A DNA stretch of 64,000 nucleotides from Sphingobacterium sp. UBA7855 (lineage in GTDB: Bacteria; Bacteroidota; Bacteroidia; Sphingobacteriales; Sphingobacteriaceae), in the NCBI GenBank assembly GCA_002500745.1, contig DLST01000018.1:343227-407226 (forward strand). Reading direction: 5' to 3'. Below the pieces are notes generated by a model that had not been told where the DNA came from, ran no database searches, and saw nothing but the letters and a program-made list of their open reading frames with translations. Every line of letters begins with the position of its first letter. The stretch's first letter is position 1. This document shows, piece by piece, positions 37,539-45,699 of this stretch. The translations under genes and the position numbers were made by a program.

Positions 37539-38801
37539 ATGAGCACATTTGATATCAATAACATAAGTGATTTTTCGGTATCCGAAAGATTTCAACGCTA
37601 TGTACAGATTGACACACAATCTGATGCAAATTCACCAACATGTCCTTCCACGGAAAAGCAAAAAAACCTTGGAGAGTTACTGGTAAAGGAATTGTTAGCG
37701 TTAGGTATTTCAGACGCGGCAATGGATGAAAATGGCTACATCTATGCAACCATCCCTTCCAATACTACAAAGCAAGTTCCTGTTATCTGCTTTTGTTCTC
37801 ATATGGATACTTCTCCGGATTCTTCGGGGAAGGATGTTAAACCTGTGGTACACACAAACTATCAGGGACAAGACTTGGTGCTTCCTGACGACAATAGTAT
37901 TGTCATCAAATACGCTGAGCATCCAGACCTGGCCAATCAAATTGGCAATGATATCATTACTGCCAGCGGCACCACGTTATTGGGTGCAGATGACAAAGCT
38001 GGTGTGGCGGAAATTATGGATGCGGCCCGTTTATTAATGAAACATTCTGAAATCAAACATGGTGATATCAAAATACTTTTTACGCCTGATGAAGAGATTG
38101 GTAGAGGTGTTGATAAAGCAGATCTAAAACGTTTAGCAGCAGATTTTGCCTATACCATGGACGGTGAAAGAGCAGGTACTATTGAAGATGAGACATTTTC
38201 AGCGGATGGGGCAACGTTGACTATTCATGGTGTATCTGTGCACCCGGGTTTTGCCAAAGGGAAGATGCAAAGTGCTATCAAAATTGCCAGTGCAGTAATT
38301 GATGCATTACCAAAAGATCGGCTTTCCCCTGAAAGTACCAGTAAAAAAGATGGTTTTGTACATCCTGTTCATATCAGCGGTTCGGTAGAAAAAGCAGAAA
38401 TTCAGTTTATCATACGCGATCATGTGACCGCCAATCTCAAGAAACACGAAGACGAACTGGAGGAAATAGCAAAATCTATCGTGGGAAAATACCCAAATTG
38501 TACGTATACTTTCGCTGTAAAAGAACAGTACCGTAATATGAAAGAAGTGCTGGATCAGCATCCTGAAATCATGGAAATCGGCATGGAGGCGATCAACCGC
38601 GCAGGAATGGTGGCTGAAAGAAGAAGTATCCGTGGTGGAACAGACGGCTCGCGCCTTTCATTTATGGGCTTACCTTGTCCGAATATTTTTGCCGGAGGCC
38701 ATGCTTTCCACGGAAAACAAGAGTGGGTAGCGGTACAAGATATGGAAAAAGCTGTTAAAACAATTCTACATGTCGTATCTTTATGGGAAGAGAAAGCATA
38801 G
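37539..38801 (+). CDS. pepT: Peptidase T (tripeptide aminopeptidase)
   Basis: 420 residues, M20 metallopeptidase of the PepT type. Zinc-site motifs: CSHMDTSPD, LLGADDKAGVAEIM, FTPDEEIGRGVD, YTMDGE and the C-terminal GGHAFHGKQEWV. The dimerisation/lid domain (about 210-320) contains VHPGFAKGKM. It removes N-terminal residues from tripeptides in the cytoplasm. Single gene with its own promoter. Confidence 0.96.
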   Translation: MSTFDINNISDFSVSERFQRYVQIDTQSDANSPTCPSTEKQKNLGELLVKELLALGISDAAMDENGYIYATIPSNTTKQVPVICFCSHMDTSPDSSGKDVKPVVHTNYQGQDLVLPDDNSIVIKYAEHPDLANQIGNDIITASGTTLLGADDKAGVAEIMDAARLLMKHSEIKHGDIKILFTPDEEIGRGVDKADLKRLAADFAYTMDGERAGTIEDETFSADGATLTIHGVSVHPGFAKGKMQSAIKIASAVIDALPKDRLSPESTSKKDGFVHPVHISGSVEKAEIQFIIRDHVTANLKKHEDELEEIAKSIVGKYPNCTYTFAVKEQYRNMKEVLDQHPEIMEIGMEAINRAGMVAERRSIRGGTDGSRLSFMGLPCPNIFAGGHAFHGKQEWVAVQDMEKAVKTILHVVSLWEEKA

Positions 38802-38923
38802 TTGGACTTCATCCTGCCAAAGGCATTGTGTATGCCCAAAATAATATCAATTTCTGAGCAAATAACTGAGTATAACAGGTTCATTTATAGAATTAAAAAG
38901 TAGACACGCATAAATAATTAACA

Positions 38924-39487
38924 ATGAAAAACGACGTATTAAAAGCGATACATTACAGAAGATCCGTATTTCAAGCTTCTTTTACAGAAGAAGAAGTCAG
39001 TAAAGAAGATATCTTGAATATTTTGGAAGCCGCTAACGCGGCTCCGACCCATAAAAGAACACAACCTTGGCGTTTTGTAATCTTCCGTAAAGAGGGGTTA
39101 GAACGTTTAGGGGCCGAATTGTCACGTATTTACAAATCGGTAACACCAACAGAGAAATACACGGAGGCAACAGAAATAACCATGGGTAAAAAAGCAACCC
39201 AGTCAAACGTTGCCATTGCGATTGTTGTCAACTATACGGGAGAAGTTCCTGAATGGGAAGAGCTGGCCTGTACCGCTGCTGCAGTTGAAAACATGTGGTT
39301 AGCTGCGCACTCGCTAAATATCGGCGGATACTGGGCAACCCCAGGTTTAATCAATCACTTGGGTGGTTTCTTAAATCTCGAAGAAAATCAAAAATGTATC
39401 GGTCTATTTTATTTAGGGCATCATCAATCTGAGCCACGTGAACCGAACCGTACACCAATTGAGGAAAAAATTCGCTGGGAAGAATAA
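38924..39487 (+). CDS. Nitroreductase family protein
   Basis: 187-residue FMN-dependent oxidoreductase. FMN-binding signature HYRRSVFQ at the N-terminus, EAANAAPTHKRTQPWRFVIF, and IGGYWATPGLINH with the second FMN-contacting region. The YdjA-like short form is closest by length. Physiological substrate unknown. It converges on the sigma-factor operon across a shared terminator. Confidence 0.9.
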   Translation: MKNDVLKAIHYRRSVFQASFTEEEVSKEDILNILEAANAAPTHKRTQPWRFVIFRKEGLERLGAELSRIYKSVTPTEKYTEATEITMGKKATQSNVAIAIVVNYTGEVPEWEELACTAAAVENMWLAAHSLNIGGYWATPGLINHLGGFLNLEENQKCIGLFYLGHHQSEPREPNRTPIEEKIRWEE

Positions 39488-39508
39488 ACTGTATTCCTCT
39501 CCAATAGA

Positions 39509-39542
39509 ATAACAGCCCACTTCTTACAAAATGGGCTGTTAT
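39509..39542. terminator. Terminator between nitroreductase and sigma-factor operon
   Basis: Perfect 11-bp stem ATAACAGCCCA / TGGGCTGTTAT with a 12-nt loop, lying between convergent genes. T-rich sequence on the plus side (ATTTAAAA); it may act in both directions. Confidence 0.7.
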
Positions 39543-39557
39543 TTAAAACATCAATCT

Positions 39558-40265
39558 CTATTTCATTTCAATTCCAAAACAATCCGGTGGTTTAATCACA
39601 TTTGCTTGTGCTTGCTTTTTTTCATCCTTGACAGGAAAAGTGATCTTCAGCCGTCCTTCTGTTCCCTGCCATTTTGGTCCATTCTGTAGCAGGCGAACCG
39701 TTTCATTAATGAGTGACTGATCGGGTTGTCCTTCGGCACTAATATTAGTGGGCACTCCATTTTTGTCGACTGTAAAATTGACAATAATTTCGCCACTTCC
39801 TACAGGCGCTCCAGACTTCTGATTGAGGTACTGTTCAAAAGTTTTCCAGCCTTCACGCGGTGTTGCGTCGCCACCGTCCAGCAAAGGTTGAACAGACACC
39901 TTGTTCTCAGGTTCACTTAATTCCACATCCGTTGTACGGTCTGCTTTACTGCTAAAATGCCTAAAATATAAGAGGGCCAATAAAGTCACAAACAGCACAC
40001 CTGCGGTTGCACCTATGGCCAAACGCTGCCATGTGAAATACTGGGCGTGCCGTGTTGCAACAGTATCTTCCACCCTACGATTGAGGCGCTGTTGTAAGAG
40101 GCTCAATTGCCGGGCATCCACACCATTTTGTAATCGGTAACCATCGATGGCATCTTGTAAAAAGGGATCTTCCAAGGCTTCACGTTCCAACTGAAACATC
40201 TCCTCCTTACTCATCAAACCATGGATGTAATTATGGATCCTTGATAATTGATAATTATTTTCCAT
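39558..40265 (-). CDS. Single-pass membrane protein with anti-sigma-like N-terminus and TonB-like C-terminal domain
   Basis: 235 residues. The cytoplasmic N-terminus (YIHGLMSKEEMFQLEREALEDPFLQDAIDGY) has the look of the short helical modules found on Bacteroidota anti-sigma-like proteins. One membrane helix (about 83-103), a spacer, then a TonB_C-like domain with IIVNFTVDKNGVPTNISAEG and WQGTEGRLKITFPV. It is usually annotated as an energy-transducer TonB-like protein. Its start overlaps the sigma-factor stop by 11 nt, so it is probably a membrane partner or regulator of that factor; this is inferred from position and layout. Confidence 0.75.
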   Translation of the reverse strand: MENNYQLSRIHNYIHGLMSKEEMFQLEREALEDPFLQDAIDGYRLQNGVDARQLSLLQQRLNRRVEDTVATRHAQYFTWQRLAIGATAGVLFVTLLALLYFRHFSSKADRTTDVELSEPENKVSVQPLLDGGDATPREGWKTFEQYLNQKSGAPVGSGEIIVNFTVDKNGVPTNISAEGQPDQSLINETVRLLQNGPKWQGTEGRLKITFPVKDEKKQAQANVIKPPDCFGIEMK

Positions 40266-40803
40266 TTTCTTTCCTTTCCATACAGATCTTCAGATTGCGC
40301 TTTCCATTTTGAATAGCACTTTTGACCTTATTCAAGTCATATCCAGTCAAATCTGCAATATCTTTATAACATTTTTGCTCGAGATAGAACAAACGTACAC
40401 ATTCCTCTTGTTCGCGGTTTAAAGTTTGCATACAGCCTTCCAGTTTCTCGAAATCCTTTTCTTCCCACTTCGCTTCACTGGTATCATTTAGCTTTTGTTC
40501 GCTTTCAAACAAATTGTTTTCAATATCAACCTGCGTCGTCCGCTTATCCTTACGTAATTGCATAAGGCAATAATTTTTACTGTAAACGTGTAACCAGCTC
40601 TTAAAATTATCGACTTCATATTGACGAAGCTTCGGTATCAGTTCTTCAAATATCTGCATCACAGCATCCTGACTACGATCGGGATCCTGTAAGTATTTAA
40701 AGCACACACCATAAAGCAAAGACATATAGGGCGAATATAGTTTCCCCAGTGTAGACAAGTCGCCGCTTGTTTTATAGTGTTGTAAAAGCTCTTTTTCGTT
40801 CAT
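40255..40803 (-). CDS. ECF-type RNA polymerase sigma factor
   Basis: 182 residues from the ATG at 40803 (a GTG at 40818 is possible). Region 2 is YSPYMSLLYGVCFKYLQDPDRSQDAVMQIFEEL followed by FKSWLHVYSKNYCLMQLRKDK. Region 4 has ECVRLFYLEQKCYKDIADLTGYDLNKVKSAIQNGKRNLK, a helix-turn-helix. The two regions are joined by a Glu-rich linker. It directs transcription of an unknown regulon. It is coupled to the membrane protein gene that follows. Confidence 0.9.
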   Translation of the reverse strand: MNEKELLQHYKTSGDLSTLGKLYSPYMSLLYGVCFKYLQDPDRSQDAVMQIFEELIPKLRQYEVDNFKSWLHVYSKNYCLMQLRKDKRTTQVDIENNLFESEQKLNDTSEAKWEEKDFEKLEGCMQTLNREQEECVRLFYLEQKCYKDIADLTGYDLNKVKSAIQNGKRNLKICMERKENGK

Positions 40804-40879
40804 GCGCAAATCATTCACCTTAATGATGATTTAATATACAAATTTCCATATATAATAAAAGGAGCTATTGAAAATTAGT

Positions 40880-40920
40880 AAAAAAACAAAAAACCGTCCC
40901 CATGATGAAATGGAGACGGT
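40880..40920 (-). terminator. Terminator after the TonB-dependent receptor gene
   Basis: On the minus strand ACCGTCTCC pairs with GGGGACGGT (9 bp, one G-U) across a 10-nt loop and is followed by T6, G, T7. About 30 nt past the receptor stop. Confidence 0.9.
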
Positions 40921-40948
40921 CGATAAGAATATACTATGAATTACGGAT

Positions 40949-43546
40949 TTAATTACCTTGTTTCCAATTGTATCGCAGTGTAACGCCATAAGTCCTTGGA
41001 TCCGCAACTACACCTGCGTATTGCCCATAACTTCCCGGTGCCGCCAGCAACTGCTCGTAGTAATCTTTATTGGTTAGATTTCTACTCCACACAAACACCG
41101 AAATACCATTCGATCCCCTGAATCCTAGCCTGGCGTTCAAGACCGAATAGGCATCAATATTTAGGTATTGGGATGGTGAAGAACTGGACGAAAATTTAGA
41201 ACGGTGAAATAGGTCTGCACCCAAAAAGTAAGATCCATTAATCCCAATCAGCTTACCGCTTTTATTTGCTTCGCCACCCAGCGACCAAGACCATTTGGAA
41301 ACACCAGGAAGGGCGCCGCCAGAGATATCTTTAAAAGCCTGAGCTCCGCCAACCTCCTCTAAAGGGACAGGTGCGTTGGTAAATTTGACATACTTGGCAT
41401 CTGTATAGGCTAGCGCTCCATTCAATCGGAGAAAATGTCCGATGTTGATGTTTCCATCCAATTCAACTCCCTTTACACGCACCTTCTCGGCATTGGCCAG
41501 ATAACCACGGTTTACCCCCGGTTCAGGCGTCTGCACTTGAGTCTGATAGTCTTTGATATCCGTTTGGTAGACGGTCAGATTGAGCAGTGAATTGCGTGTT
41601 GGATTCGTCTTCACACCAATTTCCTTATGGCGGACAGCCTCAGGTTTTACTTCAGCGAGATCCAGCAACACTGCTCCATTAGCTGTCGGCAATCCACCGA
41701 CGTTGATACCGACAGGTTTATAGCTGATGGAATACGTTGCGTAAGCATTTATCTTTGGATTGAAGCGATATCTTGCGGAGAGTTGACCAGAGAAATTATC
41801 TGCATCCGCATTAACATCAAAAGTCTGATTGGTATATACACCGTTCTTTAAGGCAAGCAGTGCAGGGTCTGAGGTCTGCAAACCGCCATAGGTCTGCCTA
41901 TCGTAGTTAGCCACCTTTTTATCGTAGTTGTAGCGCAAACCTGGGAGGATATGTAATTTTGGCGTCACAGCCCAATCAATCTGTGTATAGGCTGCCAAGC
42001 TTGTGCTTTTAATCCCGTAAACGGTCTTGATTCCAAAATTGTCAAATAATCCCGGTGTCTGCCACAAAGCACTGGTAGAGCTTTTTTGAAAACGCCAAAA
42101 GGCAGATCCTGTTTCTTCGGTATGTACGGGATCTGTCCCCAGATCCTGCCAAAGGCCAAATAAACCAACAACCCCGCTGACCTTTTCACTGATCTTTCCA
42201 GAGTATCTGAATTCCTGCGACCACTGGTTATGGACAGAATTACCTGCTGAAACAGTGTATACCGGAAGTCCCAAGTAATCGCGGTCATTGAGCGGAACCC
42301 ATGTCCATGTCCGCCACGCAGAGGTTGAGGTCAGTGTCCCTTCGCCAATCTTGATATCGGCATTCAATGCGACCCCACCCAATTTATTGTCAGCTTTAGA
42401 TTGAGTATCCAAATCTATCTTACGCTCGAAGGCACTTTTATAAGGCAACTCGTAGCCCAGATCTTTAATAATTGCATCAAATTGTCTGTAGTCTGCACGC
42501 TGTGTTTTTACAACTCCGGCAACCGCCCAGCCGTAACCATCAGGTTTTTGTGATGACACATCACCCGAAAGCACCAGTTTGATATTTTCGGTTGGAGTAA
42601 ACAGCAATTGCCCTCTAAAGCCCAGGTTGTTGATATCATTGATCTTTCTATTGGTATGTACATTAAACAAGTTTCCATCCCGTTGTGTGCCAGAGAATGA
42701 AGCTCTCGCAGCCAGGTTTTTGGCCAACGGTCCTGAGATGGACGTCTTCGCCTGAATAAAACCTTGGTTTCCATAACTCACTTCCACATTGGCTTCAGGT
42801 GTGAATTGTGGTAAACGTGAGGTTATATTAAATGCACCTGCTGTTGTATTCTTTCCAAAGAGTGTACCTTGAGGTCCACGTAGTACCTCTATCTGGTCGA
42901 TATCAATAAAGTCCAGCCAAGTCGCGGCAGGGCGGGCAATATATACACCATCAAGATAAAATCCTACACCCGGATCGATCCCATCATTGGTGAGGCCATA
43001 AGTTGAGCCCAATCCACGGATATTAAGCGTCGTATTACGTGCGTTCGATGCATACAACTGAACTGTAGGTACAAGCTCTTTTAGTCGATTGACATTAAAG
43101 GCGCCTGCATCTTCCAATGCAGCGCCACGAATAATCGATACGGGAATAGGAACATCCTGTAACTGCTCTTTACGACGGCGCGCTGTTACCACCACCTGAT
43201 CCAATGCTTCCAACCGCGGCGTAAGCTCGATTACTGCCGGAGAATGGTCCACCACAATATGACGGGTTTGATAACCAACAATGGATACAATCAATGAAAA
43301 AGGTAATTTTTGTCCTGTTACAAACTGGAAAACTCCTTTACTGTCGGTTTTCACCTGGTGTGTAACGGCCTCCAACTGAACCGTCACGCCTTGCAGGGGT
43401 TCTTTTGTTACGGCGTCAATTATGGTACCTGTCAATGAGGCATTTATAATAGGTTTAGGGTTTTCTACTTGCGCGTAGGTATGGTAAGAACCTGTTAAAA
43501 GCAAGCTAAAAATGACGCTAATTCGAAAAATAGCATTTTTTTTCAT
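40949..43546 (-). CDS. TonB-dependent outer-membrane receptor
   Basis: 865 residues from MKKNAIFRI (the ATG at 43546); an in-frame ATG at 43609 would add 21 residues before the signal peptide. Signal peptide ends at TYAQ. Domains: carboxypeptidase-regulatory-like fold (about 35-115), plug (about 125-235, LQDVPIPVSII, LRGPQGTLFGKNTTAGAFNI), then a 22-strand-type barrel ending TLRYNW. It lacks the SusC hallmarks and has no SusD neighbour, so it resembles siderophore-, cofactor- or sulfur-compound receptors; the ligand is unknown. Upstream lie a 32-residue peptide gene and a hairpin that could attenuate its transcription. Confidence 0.9.
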   Translation of the reverse strand: MKKNAIFRISVIFSLLLTGSYHTYAQVENPKPIINASLTGTIIDAVTKEPLQGVTVQLEAVTHQVKTDSKGVFQFVTGQKLPFSLIVSIVGYQTRHIVVDHSPAVIELTPRLEALDQVVVTARRRKEQLQDVPIPVSIIRGAALEDAGAFNVNRLKELVPTVQLYASNARNTTLNIRGLGSTYGLTNDGIDPGVGFYLDGVYIARPAATWLDFIDIDQIEVLRGPQGTLFGKNTTAGAFNITSRLPQFTPEANVEVSYGNQGFIQAKTSISGPLAKNLAARASFSGTQRDGNLFNVHTNRKINDINNLGFRGQLLFTPTENIKLVLSGDVSSQKPDGYGWAVAGVVKTQRADYRQFDAIIKDLGYELPYKSAFERKIDLDTQSKADNKLGGVALNADIKIGEGTLTSTSAWRTWTWVPLNDRDYLGLPVYTVSAGNSVHNQWSQEFRYSGKISEKVSGVVGLFGLWQDLGTDPVHTEETGSAFWRFQKSSTSALWQTPGLFDNFGIKTVYGIKSTSLAAYTQIDWAVTPKLHILPGLRYNYDKKVANYDRQTYGGLQTSDPALLALKNGVYTNQTFDVNADADNFSGQLSARYRFNPKINAYATYSISYKPVGINVGGLPTANGAVLLDLAEVKPEAVRHKEIGVKTNPTRNSLLNLTVYQTDIKDYQTQVQTPEPGVNRGYLANAEKVRVKGVELDGNINIGHFLRLNGALAYTDAKYVKFTNAPVPLEEVGGAQAFKDISGGALPGVSKWSWSLGGEANKSGKLIGINGSYFLGADLFHRSKFSSSSSPSQYLNIDAYSVLNARLGFRGSNGISVFVWSRNLTNKDYYEQLLAAPGSYGQYAGVVADPRTYGVTLRYNWKQGN

Positions 43547-43623
43547 AAATTTATTCAGTTTAATGGTGAATTTAAAACAAGTGCCAACGCCAATCGATAC
43601 TTGCTTCATTGTTAAAACTTGGT

Positions 43624-43649
43624 AAAAGGGAAGCCTCGGCTTCCCTTTT
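43624..43649 (-). promoter_or_regulatory. Hairpin between leader peptide and TonB receptor, candidate attenuator
   Basis: Perfect 12-bp inverted repeat AAAAGGGAAGCC (43624-43635) / GGCTTCCCTTTT (43638-43649). Read on the minus strand it ends in CCCTTTT, the form of an intrinsic terminator with a short U tract. It lies 30 nt after the leader peptide stop and 78 nt before the receptor ATG. Confidence 0.7.
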
Positions 43650-43678
43650 CTAATATAAGAGAGTGTAAGAGAGAAATT

Positions 43679-43777
43679 TTAACAACACATTCGTTTTTGG
43701 CAACTTTCTAGGCCAACAACAGCTCCTTCTACCGAAGCAACCAATAAACTTGTTTTTGAAAAGTAATTTTGTTTCAT
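43679..43777 (-). CDS. 32-residue peptide ending CQKRMCC, candidate regulatory leader peptide
   Basis: A short frame from an ATG at 43777 to TAA at 43679, preceded by an A-rich stretch (AAGATAAAAAG) that suits ribosome binding in this group. It reads MKQNYFSKTSLLVASV, then EGAVVGLESCQKRMCC: a basic start, a short hydrophobic segment and a C-terminus with three Cys in the last seven residues, the last two as consecutive codons next to the stop. It sits between a -7 box (43973-43980) and the hairpin ahead of the TonB receptor. This is the layout of an amino-acid-sensing leader, here possibly for cysteine. A secreted Cys peptide or a chance frame are the alternatives. Confidence 0.5.
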   Translation of the reverse strand: MKQNYFSKTSLLVASVEGAVVGLESCQKRMCC

Positions 43778-43972
43778 TCTTTTTATCTTGTTATTTTCTT
43801 TTATTTACCTTTTCCATACACGATTGAGTTGTATAGGCCTACCGCGCTGCAATTTTAAAAAGCGAATAACACTTATATCTATGAAAGATCAAATGCTATT
43901 GCTAGTTCGATTCATAATCAAGTCAGTCCTTTTTCCTCGCCTTCCTATTTACCTGTAAATCAGATAACGATA

Positions 43973-43980
43973 CAAATATA
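43973..43980 (-). promoter_or_regulatory. -7 box for the leader peptide/TonB receptor transcript
   Basis: TATATTTG on the minus strand, perfect TAnnTTTG. It would give a leader of about 190 nt before the small peptide gene. No TTG is found at the -33 distance. The 190-nt stretch matched none of the riboswitch cores I know (SAM, cobalamin, TPP). Confidence 0.45.
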
Positions 43981-44241
43981 TAAATATTTTTTAAAAGACT
44001 ACTAGTTTGATAGATTTAATAATATTTTTTTTTAAAAACCCATTAAACCTTTATTATAAGACAGTTAAAGCAAAAATAAGCGGTTCGAATTTCTTTCAGC
44101 ATCAAAAAAATCAAGAAGGCAACCACCCTACTCCCCAACTATCCAGCGAAAATCAAGAAGCAAGCGATTTTATAAAAAACGAAGATCTGTGCTACGAATC
44201 AGAAAAAGAAACACTATTCATAAGCTCATGATGAAAAGCAT
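43981..44241. other. Gene-poor AT-rich region between receptor leader and YeiH terminator
   Basis: About 260 bp, very AT-rich. A 74-codon plus-strand frame from a TTG at 44007 (ending at 44231) is low-complexity and Lys/Asn/Ser-rich with no recognisable feature; I do not call it a gene. Nothing else is evident. Confidence 0.4.
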
Positions 44242-44269
44242 AAAAAAGGCCGTCCTGGTTTGGACGGCC
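44242..44269 (-). terminator. Terminator after the YeiH gene
   Basis: GGCCGTCC (44248-44255) / GGACGGCC (44262-44269) with a 6-nt loop, followed on the minus strand by T6. About 50 nt past the YeiH stop. Confidence 0.92.
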
Positions 44270-44320
44270 ATCTTAACAGTCACATATAACGGTCGATTTT
44301 ACATTGAAACACTTACCGAC

Positions 44321-45577
44321 TTAGCGAAAGAGCACCAGGGCAATCAATAAGGTAATAATAACATTAAAAGTCTGGGCGATCAGAAAGGCATATAGTGGCT
44401 TCTTATTATCTTGCAGAAATAGGTCCTTAAAGTTCGTTTCCAAACCAATGGATGTAAATGCAAGGGTAAACCATAGTCCTTGTAAGTTCTTCAAGCTTCC
44501 TTTCACCGCATCAATCTTTTCGGGGGATACTACGAAAGAAAATAGCAACGATGCAAATACAAATCCCAGCACAAACTTCGGAAAACGTTCCCATATAATT
44601 TTCAGCGTAGGTTTATCCCGTTTTGTTTCATCATCAACCGATTTCGCATAAGTCCAATAAATACTGATAGCAAAAGCAGCTAGCCCCAGCAATACATTTT
44701 GGGAAAATTTCACAATGGTACTGATTTTTAGCGCTTCTTCTCCTACCAGGGAACCCGATGCCACAACAGCACCTGTGGTATCAATACTCCCGCCGAGCCA
44801 GGCACCGGTAACTTCTTGCGACAAGCCCATCCACTCCGCCATATAAGGCATGAAAATCATCATTGGAATCGCTGTAATAAGGACCAATGAAATGACATAA
44901 GAAAGCTTTTTGCTATCGCCTTTAATTGCTCCCGAAGTTGCTATCGCTGCGGAAACACCACAAATGGATACTGCACTCGACAACATCAAGGCCATCTCTT
45001 TATCAATCTTTAACTTTTTACAGATCCAGAACGCAAAGTACCAAACAGACAGTACGACAGCCAGTGCTTGAACAAGCCCCAAGGATCCCGCTTTGAGGAT
45101 ATCCCCGAAAATCACGGTGGTTCCGAGCAGAATTAGGCCTATCTTGACATAGAGCTCCGTACTGAGCGCCTCTTTAAACCAATTAGGCAGTTTAAAGCAA
45201 TTGCTGATGACTAAACCGATAACCAAACTAAAAATTACAGCTTCGAGATTGTATTCTTTAACCGTTGCATTCCCTGCCAGCACCAATGCAAATACGGTAA
45301 GGATAAATACAACAGGAAATACAACGAATAAATATTTTATAGATTTCCCCAAAAGAAAGGCGCCCAATATCGCGGTAACGAATACAAAAATAAATTGGTC
45401 AAAAAGCTTCATTAAATTTGTCGGTTCGAAAACTGTTGCGACGAGTTCGGCGGAATTACTCCACGAAAAACTAGGTACCGGCGCAACAACTCCTGAGAGT
45501 GCGAGAAATATGGTAGCAATCCCCAAAATGACGACTACCCAGTCTTCTGTAAATGTAAATGATCTTGAAGATGTCAT
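44321..45577 (-). CDS. YeiH/UPF0324 family putative anion exporter
   Basis: 418 residues from MTSSRSFTF (the ATG at 45577); the frame stays open to 45709 but that extension crosses the fadE terminator. About 11 membrane helices. UPF0324 features include NCFKLPNWFKEAL, LLGTTVIFGDILKAGSLGL, SSAVSICGVSAAIATSGAI and the C-terminal FTSIGLETNFKDL. Relatives are annotated as putative sulfate exporters; some link to sulfite/taurine metabolism, which is not proven here. Monocistronic between two terminators. Confidence 0.88.
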   Translation of the reverse strand: MTSSRSFTFTEDWVVVILGIATIFLALSGVVAPVPSFSWSNSAELVATVFEPTNLMKLFDQFIFVFVTAILGAFLLGKSIKYLFVVFPVVFILTVFALVLAGNATVKEYNLEAVIFSLVIGLVISNCFKLPNWFKEALSTELYVKIGLILLGTTVIFGDILKAGSLGLVQALAVVLSVWYFAFWICKKLKIDKEMALMLSSAVSICGVSAAIATSGAIKGDSKKLSYVISLVLITAIPMMIFMPYMAEWMGLSQEVTGAWLGGSIDTTGAVVASGSLVGEEALKISTIVKFSQNVLLGLAAFAISIYWTYAKSVDDETKRDKPTLKIIWERFPKFVLGFVFASLLFSFVVSPEKIDAVKGSLKNLQGLWFTLAFTSIGLETNFKDLFLQDNKKPLYAFLIAQTFNVIITLLIALVLFR

Positions 45578-45642
45578 ATAATGGTTAGGGTTTAAAAGGT
45601 TAAATTTAATATAATTACAGTGACTTTCTAGGATTGTAACAC

Positions 45643-45673
45643 AAAAATGGCCGAAGATTTCTCTCCGGCCATT
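45643..45673 (-). terminator. Terminator of the fad operon
   Basis: AATGGCCG (45646-45653) / CGGCCATT (45666-45673), extended by imperfect pairs, with T5 on the minus strand. About 27 nt past the fadE stop. Confidence 0.85.
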
Positions 45674-45699
45674 AACCAAAACCAATAATCTATTATCAA

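Noticed and set aside
40949..43546. SusC identity for the TonB-dependent receptor
   Set aside because: No SusD gene beside it, and length and plug motifs fit ordinary TonB receptors better.
43778..43972. Possible riboswitch in the 190-nt leader of the TonB receptor
   Set aside because: I compared it by eye with SAM, cobalamin and TPP cores and found no match; a covariance-model search would be needed to decide.
44007..44231. 74-codon plus-strand frame between the TonB receptor leader and YeiH
   Set aside because: TTG start, low-complexity Lys/Asn/Ser-rich product, no conserved-looking segment, and it lies in AT-rich DNA where chance frames are common.
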